From the NCBI GenBank assembly GCA_017448345.1, contig JAFSLP010000023.1:1-42450 (forward strand): a stretch of DNA of 42,450 bases. The letters are read 5' to 3'. Both the position numbers and the translations under genes were made by a program. Every line of letters begins with the position of its first letter. Position 1 is the stretch's first letter. Origin of the DNA: Paludibacteraceae bacterium. Lineage in GTDB: Bacteria; Bacteroidota; Bacteroidia; Bacteroidales; Paludibacteraceae. Positions 1-11,500 of the stretch are shown here, one piece after another. The notes beneath the pieces were generated by a model. The model searched no databases, had not been told where the DNA came from, and saw nothing but the letters and a program-made list of their open reading frames with translations.

Positions 1-3000
1 GACAGGCTCATTGTTGGTCAGCGTCAGATACTCATGCCCTACTCCGGGTTCGGGCCATATAGTCAGCTCTACACTCACCACACTGTCACAACCTGTCACA
101 ACACTTGGCAGGGTATAACTCAGAGACTGGCTGGTCGTGTATTCCTTGCCATCCAACCACGGGTAACTCTCCCCATAACACAACGCTACCGGCGGAAGAA
201 CCGTCTCCTCTATAGGCTCATAGACTTGCAAATGCAGCGTGACTATCGTATCATTGATATCAGGAGATTCTGTAATGATAGTATCCTTATCATCCGTGGG
301 TTCAGTCAGGTGGACACCCTTCCATTCATAGTAGTCCCCATAACATATCGTAGGGTCTATTTTCTTGTGAATCGTTGGCAGAACCGTTAATTCCAGATGC
401 ACGATACTGTCACACAGGTAATCTTCCGTCTGCAAGGTCTTGGAATAAGTAGTTGACTCGTTCCGCTCTTCTTCCTGCCATATGTAAGGCAGTTGCAACT
501 CCTTAACTGTCACCTTCTCCGCCGGCATGTCATAAGAAAGATGTACAAACAAGTGCAACGTGACGACGCTATCGGCTCTGCCCGGGCGTAAATAGGTGTG
601 GTAGTAGTCTTTCTGTTCGGTGAGTTTCTCTTCGTTCCATTCAAAATAACTTCCCTCGCATATTTCTTTTGTAAACTCGGAATAGATAGTTTTGATAACG
701 GAGAGGTTGAACGTGACAACAGAGTCACATCCGTTAGCCGCGATATAGTTCTTGGTAATAATGCTATCCTGTGTATATTTGTCCCCGTCCCACTCGAATA
801 CGTTTCCTAAGATGATAGAGGTGTCTAAGGTTTGCGTATAAGTATCACGCGTAGTAAGCGTGAGCGTTACGACGGAGTCGCATCCATGAGCGGTGGTGAA
901 TGTCTGTGTGAACACGCCTTCCGTATCGTATTTCTGCCCGTTCCATTTGTAGTAGTCCCCTTTGCAAACAGAGGCAGAAATGGAAATTGCAGCCGGTTCT
1001 GCTTGTTTGAGGTGCAGCGTGACAACGGAGTCGCATTGTGCAGCGGTCTCAAAAGACTGTGTATAGTCGCCCGATGTTGTATAAGTGGTGTTGTTCCAAG
1101 TGAATGTGCCGTTCTTGCATATATAATCCGTCCACTCCGTCTCTATCCGGCATTTGCCTCCTATACCGAGATTCAGTGTAATAATACTGTCGCACCCTTG
1201 TGTATTCTTGGTTACAATAGTGTATGAACCTGATTGTGTGTAGGTATTACCAAGAAGGGTGTATGACGGGTCGTCCGTAGTAATATTGAGTACGGTATAG
1301 GAACGGTTGTCCACAAGCGTCAGCTTACGCAACTCAGATATACCGGATACAGAATAAACTGTATCGTAGTACACGCCTGATTCAGTCAGTATTCTCCCAT
1401 AGAAATCATAGGAGTCTTCCTTTAGACACAGTATTTGTGTCGTCTCTATTACCGGATAAGGCTTGACAAACAAGTGCAGTGTCTCGCTATAAGTACCGTG
1501 GCACCCAAGCGGTTCTTCATAGGTATAGTCACCTGTCGCAGAGAGTATCTGTCCGTGGAAATCATACGATTGTCCTGCTTCAACGGTTATGGAGAATTCT
1601 TTATGTTCTTCGGCGGTTGGTACGATAGCCAGATATAGTTTATACGTAAGACAGGCTTCATTGTCGCGGTATTCGAGCACGTAATCCACAAAATCCCGGT
1701 CTTTGTATTTGTCCACAGGGGGAATGGGGTACTCATGTCCTTGGAATGTGTACGTCGGTTCATAGCAGATGGTGTCATACTGTTTCTTCGGCGGATCCAC
1801 TTCTTTGAGGGTCAGTTTGTACACGCTGTCACATCCATGAACAGTAAGCAGGCTGTCGTAATACTCTCCTGCCGTATAGCGTTTCCCATGCCACCGATAA
1901 GTCTGCCCTGTGGCAATGCTTTTCTCTTCTTCAAAGAAGAACGAATCGTTCACATTCAGTTTGAGTACGGCTATGCTGTCACATCCGTCTGCTGTCTGCA
2001 ATCCGGTGACGGGGTAGGTACCGGATTCGGTGTATTCGTTATCGTTGAAGATGTATTTGTCCCCGTCACAAATAGTAGCAAACACGGTATCTTTCCTTAC
2101 GCTGACGAGGTGCAGAAGGGTAGTGACGGTCTGTTTCTCCGAATCATTGCTTACTGTCATGGAAACGGTGTAGTCACCGGCTTTGGCATATTGGTGCGTG
2201 ACGCTGGAACCATATCCTTTTCCCGTTCCGTCGCCGAAATCCCATGTAGCTGTGGAATAAGGGATGTTGACTTGTGGCGAAAAAGTAAAATTGTGGTTAT
2301 AGCAGAACTCCTTCATTTCTGCCTGTATGCCGTTTTCTCCATCTACGAGTATCTGCGCGTCCAGCGCATTGGTAGCACTACCGGCGGTGTACGCGTAACT
2401 CTCTCCGTCGCCCATACCATACACCCATGCTGTAAATCCGTCCACTTCGGCTTGGATAGTATGAGTTCCGTGTTCTATTTTGATACGGGCAAACACAAGG
2501 TCAGGATTGCCCTCCAAAGGTATGAATAATGCACGGACAGCCTGTCCGTCCAAGCGGATACTCTCCTTTCCGTTCAGCGTGGTGACGATATTGACGTAAT
2601 GGTATTGCGATCGCGGTGTCTGGAAGGTAGAGAACGTCATCAGCTGTATCATCTGTTCAACCGGACTGATATATACACTACTGGGGTCTCCCCACCGACT
2701 GTTGGTCATACCGCCTTCCAAATAGAGGTAACAAGCGGAAGGAGCCGATGTCTCTACAAAGCATGATTGTTGCGAAGCGGTCAGTGGGAACTCATACGTC
2801 TCCAGTGCCGCAAGCGAAGCGACGACACTACCGTTGATACTCACTTCGGTGTTATCTGACACTGCGGTTATGAGCACGCGGTTGGTCTGCTGAATCATAG
2901 AGACGGTGACAGGGAACTGTTTTCCCCACTGGCTGACCGGCATAGCCTGCTCGACTATATGGTCACACCACTCGTTGTCGGAGGGGACGGTCGCGCATTG

Positions 3001-3678
3001 GTGACCGGCGAAAACGGCAACAGGTCTTGAAGCACGTACGATAGTTCCTGACAGGTCGTTGTTCTCATCGGTGGACTGCACCTGATACACTTCGCCTTTC
3101 TTCAATGTGACGGAGAACGTGCTGTTGCGGAGTCTGCCGGTGGTGGTGCGGGCGTGGGGAGTGATTTCTACGGTACAATTGTCTGTAGCAACGACGATAA
3201 ATTCTTTGGCATAATGGATGTCCTCGTAGAACAGATTGCTCTCGTAGGTCTGGATGATGTAGTTTCCTGTAAGCGAGGCAAGCGGCAATACGTTGGTTGC
3301 ATCGTATGATGCGTCCGCATAGTTGGATGCATAGAGCGAAATCGGTTTGGCAGCGACGACCTTCAGACCCGTCTGAGCCGCTTTCTCGACCAGCGTCGTA
3401 TAGGCTTGTGCAACAGGCACGGTAATCTCCGAAATGCCATTGGCTGGTACATTGACGGTTGTGCTCCATGAGGTGTTCGGGTTGCTGACGGTAACGCTTG
3501 TAGTGTAGCGTGAGGAGACAATCAGTTTGAGTTGCAGCGCATTGTCGGAAACCTGCCATTTGAGGTTACTCATGAATGTAAGCCAGAACTCCGTTCCTTC
3601 GGTGGAGGAGCCGGCGGCGTACATCGGTGTTGTCAGCAGACAACAGAGGAGGGATACTATGGCGAACAGTTTCTTCAA
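1..3678 (-). CDS. Large secreted surface protein with IgGFc-binding-like N-terminus, PKD domain and GCDSVV repeats (partial, 3' end outside window)
   Basis: The frame is open from 3678 to the window edge, at least 1226 codons, with no stop, so the C-terminus is missing. The only sensible start is TTG at 3678. A stop lies in frame five codons upstream, and TTG begins a clear signal peptide (LKKLFAIVSLLCCLLTTPMYA). Residues about 25-400 (TEGTEFWLTFMSN, then ARPVAVFAGHQC) match the IgGFc-binding protein N-terminal domain found in Bacteroidota surface proteins. Residues about 440-520 form a PKD domain (ATWDFGDGTGKGY). The rest is about ten modules of 60-90 residues ending in GCDSVVTL or a variant and containing a VCKGDYYKWNG-type motif. 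It starts 7 bp after the upstream gene's stop, so it is probably cotranscribed. It is likely exported and may bind glycoprotein or mucin; the ligand is unknown. Confidence 0.8.
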   Translation of the reverse strand, partial: MKKLFAIVSLLCCLLTTPMYAAGSSTEGTEFWLTFMSNLKWQVSDNALQLKLIVSSRYTTSVTVSNPNTSWSTTVNVPANGISEITVPVAQAYTTLVEKAAQTGLKVVAAKPISLYASNYADASYDATNVLPLASLTGNYIIQTYESNLFYEDIHYAKEFIVVATDNCTVEITPHARTTTGRLRNSTFSVTLKKGEVYQVQSTDENNDLSGTIVRASRPVAVFAGHQCATVPSDNEWCDHIVEQAMPVSQWGKQFPVTVSMIQQTNRVLITAVSDNTEVSINGSVVASLAALETYEFPLTASQQSCFVETSAPSACYLYLEGGMTNSRWGDPSSVYISPVEQMIQLMTFSTFQTPRSQYHYVNIVTTLNGKESIRLDGQAVRALFIPLEGNPDLVFARIKIEHGTHTIQAEVDGFTAWVYGMGDGESYAYTAGSATNALDAQILVDGENGIQAEMKEFCYNHNFTFSPQVNIPYSTATWDFGDGTGKGYGSSVTHQYAKAGDYTVSMTVSNDSEKQTVTTLLHLVSVRKDTVFATICDGDKYIFNDNEYTESGTYPVTGLQTADGCDSIAVLKLNVNDSFFFEEEKSIATGQTYRWHGKRYTAGEYYDSLLTVHGCDSVYKLTLKEVDPPKKQYDTICYEPTYTFQGHEYPIPPVDKYKDRDFVDYVLEYRDNEACLTYKLYLAIVPTAEEHKEFSITVEAGQSYDFHGQILSATGDYTYEEPLGCHGTYSETLHLFVKPYPVIETTQILCLKEDSYDFYGRILTESGVYYDTVYSVSGISELRKLTLVDNRSYTVLNITTDDPSYTLLGNTYTQSGSYTIVTKNTQGCDSIITLNLGIGGKCRIETEWTDYICKNGTFTWNNTTYTTSGDYTQSFETAAQCDSVVTLHLKQAEPAAISISASVCKGDYYKWNGQKYDTEGVFTQTFTTAHGCDSVVTLTLTTRDTYTQTLDTSIILGNVFEWDGDKYTQDSIITKNYIAANGCDSVVTFNLSVIKTIYSEFTKEICEGSYFEWNEEKLTEQKDYYHTYLRPGRADSVVTLHLFVHLSYDMPAEKVTVKELQLPYIWQEEERNESTTYSKTLQTEDYLCDSIVHLELTVLPTIHKKIDPTICYGDYYEWKGVHLTEPTDDKDTIITESPDINDTIVTLHLQVYEPIEETVLPPVALCYGESYPWLDGKEYTTSQSLSYTLPSVVTGCDSVVSVELTIWPEPGVGHEYLTLTNNEPV

Positions 3679-3685
3679 GTGACTC

Positions 3686-6600
3686 TTATTTTACATCTTT
3701 TACGAGCCGGACGCTTCGTCCATAAGCCTTACTGCCTGTGCTGGAACTCATGGTTGTAGTATTGTTATAGAAATAATAATACCGTGCGGAGGAAGCGGCA
3801 TTACAGGTCGCAGTCCAATAGTATCCGTATGTTCCGGGATTCGTTATGCTCCTTGCTTCATCCTCTGTCTCGCCTGCTGCGGGCAGGAAGACAGCACCCG
3901 CTTTTTCCATCCGCTCCCATTGAGAAAGCGAATAATTGTTTCCGGCTGTGCTAATAAAGGACAGTCCCTCCGGCAACTGCCAGTCATCAGGCAGAAAAAT
4001 ATACCCGAATACCCCATTGACGGTTGCTCTACCCCGCAAGTTTTTAGCATTTGTACGTCTTGAATAGAGATAATTCCATTCGGTGTAGGACAGCGTTCTC
4101 CATAATCCGGGTTGGTTGCCTCCATTACTAATAGCATTGAATACTCCCCAGTCGGCATTGGCATGCTCGTCCACCAAAGTGATACTCTTGTAGATTTCTT
4201 CTCCGTAAAATTTTTTGAAATTATACGGAGGGTAACTGTTTTCCCAGCCGCTATTTCCCCAATTGAACAGATCAATCCACCCACCGTAGTCAGCAGCCAT
4301 CATGTTATTGCCACTTTTTTCTCCGTCTTGATAGACATTGCCGTATTTGACGCTTGTTGTTCCCACCCAATCCCACTGATGTTCGGCGAACCGCCATACA
4401 TCGGTAGATGCCCGGTACTGCAGGTTTCCCTGCGAGAAGCGCACTTTGTCTGTCGCACTGACGGAGAAAAGGCCGGTCAGCACTCCTTCTTCATCCGCTT
4501 GTACCGGTTGTTCACAGTCCATCTGCGGAAGGTCTGCGATAACTGCTTCGGGGTATGCGAGATACAGCGGATGTGTCCCATCGTATTCGTCCGGTACCTT
4601 TGTCGCTTCGTGCCCGAGGTACAAGGTCTCTATATCCGGACACCCTCCCGGACAGTCAAAGACCGCTACGAGGTCGTAACTATGGTCTGCGCGAACGGTG
4701 AGAGTGCTGTTGGTAGCCCCGTCAATGGGTGTGCCGTTGGTCGCTTTTCCCGGTTCAGAAGAGTTGTCTTTCCAAACTTTGAAAACAAATCCGCTGTTGG
4801 GCGTTGCTTTGAGAGTCACTTCTTCCCCACAGGTATAGTCTCCGCTTCCTGTGACGGTTCCGCGTGCCGCTACGTTCGGTTTGGCAGAGATAGTGAACAA
4901 GTCGGGGTATGGTTCAATCAAGTACTTCTCGCAGTAGTATGAACTGGAGGACTCAAAGACAAACCGCAAGTCGTATAGTCCGTTTTGGGTGACGGACAGT
5001 TGCAGATTGCTGGCAGAGGGATAGTACTTATTGCCCCGGTTGTAATTGAATTGGTAGGAATATGGACTATCGCAGGTTGTGAGATAGCGTTTGCGAACCC
5101 ATAGTTCCCGTACGTTCTTTCCTAATAATATGTCATAGACAGTTATTAGGTCGTTTCGTTGTTCTTCTATGTCCCATGCCTTTCCGTATAGTAAAGCCGA
5201 GTCTCCCCAAACTCCATATACATTCGCGTCGAACGTGGCGATATAGTCTGCATCCTTGGTGACGCTTATTGTGATTGATTTTTCGTTTGAACCTGTTGAC
5301 CAAGACACCCACTTGGACACTGTTCCCACGACAGCCGCAGTCAGGGTGACTTGTGTGCCACACTCATATACGGCTCCTGTGGATATATCTCCTGATATTG
5401 GTGACGGATATGCAGAGACGGATCCCCAGTCCGTCTGGTTGGGGTTGGCTGTGATGGTATAAGTCGGATTGTCAAGAGGTGTCACCAAATCGAGGAAGCA
5501 AGACGGTTCTGCTTGCCCGTCAATATAGGTATAAACGATATTGTAGATACCGGATTGTGGTACGGTAATCTCCACTCCTTTGGTGCGATTGGTAGCAGAT
5601 TTTATTCCTTTAGGCCATGTCAGATTGAACGCATGGTCTAGTGCGACGGCAAACCGGTAAGTTGCATGACAGCCCGTGCCGGTTTTGACAAGTGTCTTGT
5701 TCTTCACCTCAATCCGCCATGCGCCCGTTTCACTGAGTGTCATTTGGTTTTTTGCGTCCGTCGGATCCCATTCGTTACTTCCGTCTGTAATTACGTCTGC
5801 GTCTCCAATGAGTGTATAATCAGTCGGCTCAAAGATGGCTATTACACTGGTGTCTTTGCGTATGGGAATTGTAAGGGTTTTAGCAGTTGCTCCATTATCC
5901 CATTTTATGAATCGGTTTCCCGGCTTGTTGGTGGCTGTTAACTTGACAGATTGGTTGCACTCATATACAGCACCTGTGGCAAGATCTCCTGAGAGCGGTG
6001 TCTTGTTTGCGGTCACTTCTCCCCATTCAGGGTTGTTCGGGGTCGCGGTAAGGGTAAATGTCGGATTATCCAAATCCTCTATAAGTTTCAGGCTCACTGC
6101 CAAAGTCCCCGAGGAGCTATTAAACGTATAGGTCACGTTATAAATACCTGTCTGTGAAACGCTTACTTTCTGTCCCCTCGTACGGACATACGAGTTACCG
6201 GATCGCACGTCAGGCCACGTTCGTGGTTTGATAGCATGGTCTTTTGCCACGGCGCAGTAGTATGGATAGCGACAATAGCCATTATCGTCGGTTTTGTCAA
6301 GGCGCACGTTGTCTTTCGAGTACACCCATGTAACACCGTCTTCATTCACTTGCATGTCATGTTCTGTATTGGCAGCGTCCCATGCTGTTTCGCCTCCGAC
6401 GAGATCGATATCACCAATGACGGTATATAGAACAGGCGCAAAATAGGCGGTATAGGTATTGTCTGCCGTAAGGGTAATGGTGCGTGAAGCGGCTGTGCTT
6501 TTCTTTCCGTCTTTGTCTAACCATTGTACGAAAACATATCCGGGAAGAGGTGTCGCACTTATCTTAATCTTCCCACCACAATCACCGGTGCCGCCGCCAC

Positions 6601-8188
6601 TCACGGTTCCCATTGTCTCGTCATCCGATACCGCTTCTATCGTGATCTGTGGGTTGGGGAGCGTCTCTTTCAACTCGAGAGAATATGTGGGTTTCGTAGC
6701 ACCTTCTTTGTACGTAATGGTGATATTATATACTCCTGTCTGATTCACCGTAAGCGAAACGCCATTTCCTGTGGCAGGGTAACGGTCGGTGGCATCGTTG
6801 TCCCGTACGACATAGAATGTATAAGATTCAGAACATGCCGTACCTGTCTTGATGAGGGTTACGCCTTCTATTACCAGCGTCCAACCACCATTTCCGTCTG
6901 ATGTAAATACACCACTGCCTCCGCCCATACCGGATAACGAACCACCCAAAGTGAAAGAATTGCTGATAGGTACGAAATTGGCGGTATATGTCTTGTTTTC
7001 TTTGAGAGTCACAGTACGTACGATAGCAGTATTACCATCGTCCCAACCAATAAAACGGTACCCTTCTGCGGCAGTCGCCGTTATTTCTGTCGAAGTGCCG
7101 CACTCAATGTCTATATCGGCTCTTGAAGCTTGTGGCTGATCTCCTGCTGAGACCAGACCACCGTTAGCAGGACTGGCTTCGACGGTGATATGGACAGTCG
7201 GATCAGGCAAGGCACTCACTAACGTTGCTACAACGGTCGGATATGATTTACTTTCTTTGTAGGTAAAGACAAGATCATAAACACCCGACTGTTCTATCTT
7301 GAGCGATCTGCCTAATGTGCGTTTGAATGTGGTGCCGGAATAGAGACTCGGACGAGCTTTTCCAAGTTGGTGATCCTCCACCACAGCGAACCTATAAACG
7401 GTCTGACAGCCGTTGGTGGTCTTGTACAGCGTTTTCCCTTTTATTGTTATCACCCATTCTCCCGTTTCGGTAAAGGTCATGTCATTGGCTGTGGAAGTGG
7501 CATCCCAGTCCGCGTTGTTGTTGGTCACGTCCGCATCGCCTACGAGGGTGAAACCTCCTTGTGCGAAGAGTGCGGTATACGTGGCATCCTCGGTCACGGT
7601 GATGGTTCGTGAGCCCGAACTAATTCCGTCTTCCCAGCCTGTAAAACGGTATCCGTTGTAGGCGGAAGCTGTGAGTGTCACGCGTGTGCCACACTCATAC
7701 CGGCCTTCTCCTGTTACTTTTCCCATTGTTGATTCTTTGGCAACCGTGGAGATGGTGTACAGGTCGTCTATTTCGGATAATTTGGTGAGCGTGCAGGTCG
7801 GTTTGGCGGCTCCGCCCCGGTAGGTGTACAAGATATCATATACTCCGCTCTTGTCCACTTTGATTTCCACGCCCCATGTCCTGTCCATCGTACCCTCTTC
7901 GAGTACTACAGGTACGGTAGTCGTCAAGTCGTGGTTGAGTGCCACGGCAAAATAGTAGGAGTGTGAGCAACCGGTTCCTGTTTTATATAACGTCACGTTC
8001 TTGACTGACAACTGCATGATATTTCCCGCTTCCCTCATATCGTTGGCTGTCGCACCGGCATCCCATGCCACCCCTCCGTTCACCACTTCCGCATCACCGA
8101 CAATGGTGTATTGGTCGGTAAAATGCGTCTGGGCATGAAGAAACAGACAGAGAAACAGACTGAATATGACAGATAGACATCGTTTCAT
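3686..8188 (-). CDS. Secreted modular protein with InlB-type repeats and Bacteroidales C-terminal SVRLV domain
   Basis: A 1500-residue protein with a signal peptide (MKRCLSVIFSLFLCLFLHAQ). From about residue 20 to 1160 there are six composite modules. Each has a Y-x-hydrophobic-GD section with WD and KTGTGC motifs and a SGVYDI strand. It is followed by an InlB B-repeat-like section of about 70 residues (MGKVTGEGRYECGTRVTLTA, then GYRFTGWEDG). A last InlB-like repeat lies near 1165-1230. Residues 1249-1500 form a distinct domain beginning VRFSQGNLQY, with WDWVGT, ISNGGNQPGLWRTLS, IFLPDDWQLP, AGAVFLPAAG and final YGRSVRLVKDVK. This domain is common at the C-terminus of Bacteroidales secreted proteins and resembles the FISUMP type. 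There is no typical sorting tail. A promoter lies 114 bp upstream. Export is well supported; a role in adhesion is inference. Confidence 0.85.
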   Translation of the reverse strand: MKRCLSVIFSLFLCLFLHAQTHFTDQYTIVGDAEVVNGGVAWDAGATANDMREAGNIMQLSVKNVTLYKTGTGCSHSYYFAVALNHDLTTTVPVVLEEGTMDRTWGVEIKVDKSGVYDILYTYRGGAAKPTCTLTKLSEIDDLYTISTVAKESTMGKVTGEGRYECGTRVTLTASAYNGYRFTGWEDGISSGSRTITVTEDATYTALFAQGGFTLVGDADVTNNNADWDATSTANDMTFTETGEWVITIKGKTLYKTTNGCQTVYRFAVVEDHQLGKARPSLYSGTTFKRTLGRSLKIEQSGVYDLVFTYKESKSYPTVVATLVSALPDPTVHITVEASPANGGLVSAGDQPQASRADIDIECGTSTEITATAAEGYRFIGWDDGNTAIVRTVTLKENKTYTANFVPISNSFTLGGSLSGMGGGSGVFTSDGNGGWTLVIEGVTLIKTGTACSESYTFYVVRDNDATDRYPATGNGVSLTVNQTGVYNITITYKEGATKPTYSLELKETLPNPQITIEAVSDDETMGTVSGGGTGDCGGKIKISATPLPGYVFVQWLDKDGKKSTAASRTITLTADNTYTAYFAPVLYTVIGDIDLVGGETAWDAANTEHDMQVNEDGVTWVYSKDNVRLDKTDDNGYCRYPYYCAVAKDHAIKPRTWPDVRSGNSYVRTRGQKVSVSQTGIYNVTYTFNSSSGTLAVSLKLIEDLDNPTFTLTATPNNPEWGEVTANKTPLSGDLATGAVYECNQSVKLTATNKPGNRFIKWDNGATAKTLTIPIRKDTSVIAIFEPTDYTLIGDADVITDGSNEWDPTDAKNQMTLSETGAWRIEVKNKTLVKTGTGCHATYRFAVALDHAFNLTWPKGIKSATNRTKGVEITVPQSGIYNIVYTYIDGQAEPSCFLDLVTPLDNPTYTITANPNQTDWGSVSAYPSPISGDISTGAVYECGTQVTLTAAVVGTVSKWVSWSTGSNEKSITISVTKDADYIATFDANVYGVWGDSALLYGKAWDIEEQRNDLITVYDILLGKNVRELWVRKRYLTTCDSPYSYQFNYNRGNKYYPSASNLQLSVTQNGLYDLRFVFESSSSYYCEKYLIEPYPDLFTISAKPNVAARGTVTGSGDYTCGEEVTLKATPNSGFVFKVWKDNSSEPGKATNGTPIDGATNSTLTVRADHSYDLVAVFDCPGGCPDIETLYLGHEATKVPDEYDGTHPLYLAYPEAVIADLPQMDCEQPVQADEEGVLTGLFSVSATDKVRFSQGNLQYRASTDVWRFAEHQWDWVGTTSVKYGNVYQDGEKSGNNMMAADYGGWIDLFNWGNSGWENSYPPYNFKKFYGEEIYKSITLVDEHANADWGVFNAISNGGNQPGLWRTLSYTEWNYLYSRRTNAKNLRGRATVNGVFGYIFLPDDWQLPEGLSFISTAGNNYSLSQWERMEKAGAVFLPAAGETEDEARSITNPGTYGYYWTATCNAASSARYYYFYNNTTTMSSSTGSKAYGRSVRLVKDVK

Positions 8189-8301
8189 GGATAGTGAGAA
8201 TGTTCTTTGGGGTCAAACGGGTTGTCTGGCTATAAGGATTGCTGGTTATGGGGCGGTTTGTTTTATTGTTGCAGGGTGGTTTGTTTTATACAAAAACGGC
8301 T

Positions 8302-8333
8302 GCAAAGATACTACAAAAATTGCACATATGCAA
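8302..8333 (-). promoter_or_regulatory. Bacteroidota-type promoter for the 8188 gene
   Basis: On the minus strand TTG (8333-8331), 20 bases, then TATCTTTG ending at 8303. This fits the Bacteroidota sigma consensus (TTG at -33, TANNTTTG at -7). The -33 element lies in the palindrome TTGCATATGTGCAA. Transcription would start near 8295 and give a leader of about 105 bases. Confidence 0.7.
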
Positions 8334-8497
8334 GTGGAAGGAGATTTTTTTTGCAAAAAGTGGTGTTTGCACTACGTTTTTTAGGTGTAATGCTTTTGCA
8401 AATTCTGAACAGCATAAAATAAGGGGATAACACTCAATTAATATCCCGTTAGGCGAGTGCTTTTTCCTTTCTATCCCGCAGGGAACAGGGGACCCCT

Positions 8498-8538
8498 AAA
8501 AAGAAAAATCCCCACTACAATTAATGTAGCAGGGATTT
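8498..8538 (-). terminator. Rho-independent terminator after the 12822-8557 gene
   Basis: On the minus strand, positions 8538-8506 form a 14-bp stem (two G-U pairs) with a 5-base loop. A U-rich tract (TTTTTCTTTTT) follows directly. It lies 19 bases past the stop at 8557 and upstream of the next promoter, so it separates two transcription units. Confidence 0.85.
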
Positions 8539-8556
8539 CTCCATGAATGAACAGCC

Positions 8557-11500
8557 TCATTTCACCATCTTTCCTGTTGCATCATACAAATGTTCACCGG
8601 AAAGGATATAAACGCGACCATTTATGAGAACTTTTTTACTTGGTACAACATCGCTTGCTACCTCCTCAATCTCAGTTCCGACATCAGGTATCGTTACGGA
8701 GAACGACTCTCCTTGTGCCCAATCACTGAGCGGTTGGTTATTCGCATCAAGACTGATGACAAACCATTCAATGGTGTAAGTTCCTGCAGCAATCTTATAC
8801 TGCTGCTGAATAATCGAGAGAAGCAATACTAAGCCGCTTTCTGTTGCTGGTATCGGAGCAGATTGTTCATTGTTATAGCTTAACTGCACTGCATAAGAAG
8901 CAACACCATCTATCTTATCCCAACCAAACTCAATTTTTGTATCGTTGTCTGTTTCGGTGATGTCAACGTGCAAATTGGTCGGAGTGTAATTAGGAATCTT
9001 CTCAAAGGAGGCTGTGAGTGTCAAATCTTCCGTTACAACTATCTTGCGCGGGTTCTCTACACTTCCATCGCTCCAATTGGTAAAGAAGAAACCTTCTGCT
9101 GGAACAGCGGAAATTGTTACTTCTGTACCTGCGTCATAAGTTCCACTTCCGGTCACACTACCTGCATTCTCATCAGCAGATAGGATGGTGATTGCGTATC
9201 TGTTGATTTCGAACGTAGCGGTATAAGTTACATCTTGCGCTGTAACTATTACGGCGCGCGGATTCTCTTCGTTGCCGTCGTTCCATGATACAAAGTGGTA
9301 ACCCTCTGTAGCAGTCGCAGAAATAAAGACTTCCAAACCGAACTTGTATTGTCCGCTTCCTGTTACTGTACCTTTTTTCTCGTCAGCGGAAAGGACTGTG
9401 ATATTATACTCTTCAGGAGCAAAGACTGCACTTAATTCGATTCCGTTGAGCGGCACATTAATGGTACGCGGGTTAGAGAACACTTGGTCGGACCATCCCA
9501 CAAAACGATAACCCTCATTCGGTATAGCCTCGATAACCACTTCTGAGTTATAGTCATAAATACCGCTACCGGTTACAATTCCCATATAATCAACTGATGA
9601 TGATAGCGACACAAGATACTGGTTCGGTGCAAAGATTGCTATGTAGTTTGCATCTTCGGCTTCTACCGTAATCGTGCGGGTTACATTTTCGTTGCCGTCA
9701 TTCCATGCAACGAAGTGATACCCCTCTATCGGCAGAGCGGCTATCTCTACATCCGATTTGAATTTGTACACTCCGGTACCTGATACAGCACCCATCTCCT
9801 CGTTAGCCGAGAGGACGGTGATGTTGTACTCGTTGTAGTCGAAGATAGCCTTCAGCTCGATACCGTTCAGAGGTACATTGATTGTACGCGGGTTCTCTGT
9901 GTTCTGGTCGGACCAACCCACAAAGTGGTAACCTGTGTTAGCCGTTGCCTCTATCTGTACATCGGACTTGTAGTCGAACAGACCGCTACCGCTTACACTA
10001 CCCATCTCTGCATCAGCGGACTCTACCGATACCATATATTGGTTCGGAGCAAACGTAGCAGTGTAGCTTGCGTCTTCCGCACCTACTACGATACTACGGG
10101 CTGCTTCCTCGTTAGCGTCGTTCCATGCCACAAAGTGGTATCCCTCTACCGGCAGTGCGGCTATCTCTACATCCGATTTGAACTTATACACACCTGTGCC
10201 TTCAACAGCACCCATCTCCTCGTTAGCCGAGAGGACGGTGATGTTATACTCGTTATAGTCGAAGATGGCCTTCAGCTCGATTCCGTTCAGAGGTACATTG
10301 ATTGTACGCGGGTTCTCGGTGTTCTGGTCGGACCAACCCACAAAGTGGTAACCTGTGTTAGCCGTTGCCTCAATCTGCACATCGGACTTGTAGTCAAACA
10401 GACCGCTACCGCTTACGCGACCCATCTCGGCATCGGCAGGTTCTGCCGATACCATGTACTGGTTCGGAGCAAAGGTAGCCGTGAAGGTCTCGTCTTTCGC
10501 TCCTACCTTGATGGTTCGCGGATTCTCTTCGTTGCCGTCGTTCCAAGCCACAAAGTGATACCCCTCTATAGGTTTGGCTGCTATCTCTGCATCCGATTTG
10601 AATTTGTACACTCCTGTGCCGGATACAGCACCCATCTCTTCGTTGGCAGAGAGGACGGTGATAGTGTACTCGTTGTAGTCGAAGACAGCGGTGTAGGTAG
10701 CATCGCCCAGACCTACAGTCACTTGACGATTTGGCGTAAGCACATCATCTATCCATTTGGTGAAGTGATAGCCGGTGTTGGCTGTTGCTGTCAGTGCAAC
10801 GGATGTTTTGTACTCATAGTCACCGGAGCCGTCCACTTGTCCCATCTCGGCATCAGCCGGAACGGCGTTAATATGATAGATGTTCGGAGCGAAGGAGGCA
10901 GTAAAGGTCTTATTCTCTGCCGGCACAATAATCGTACGCGGATTATTTTTATTGCCGTCACCCCACGCCACGAAGTGGTAACCATCAACAGCAGAAGCAG
11001 CAATCTGTATCTCCTCTTGGAACAGGAACGTACCTCCGCCTGATACCGTACCATATGCCTCGTTTGCTGATTTGACGGTAATATCGTACGGGTTCCGGGC
11101 AAAAGTGGCAGTCAGATTGATACCTCCGATAGGCACATTCACTACACGGGGGTTTACTGTCTCGTTGTCATTCCATGCTACGAAATGGAAACCTGTTTCG
11201 GCAACAGCCTCTATCGTTACATTCGACTTGTAGTCATAAGAACCGCTTCCTGTTACGGAACCCATTTCCGGGTCTTCCGCAGCAGCATTGATGATATATT
11301 TATTGGGAGCAAAAGTCGCAGTGTACGTCACATCTTCTGCAATCACATCGATGGTACGCGGGTTCTGTTTGTCGCCGTCATTCCATTGTACAAAATGATA
11401 GCCTTCGTTTGCTGTAGCAGCAATCTCGATGTTTGTCTTGAAGGGGAAGGTACCTCCTCCTGAAACGGTTCCTCTCTCCGTTTTGGCAGACAGAACGGTA

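Noticed and set aside
9925-11043. A 372-codon plus-strand frame with repeated sequence
   Set aside because: It is antisense to the 16-module InlB-type gene; its repetition mirrors that gene's repeats.
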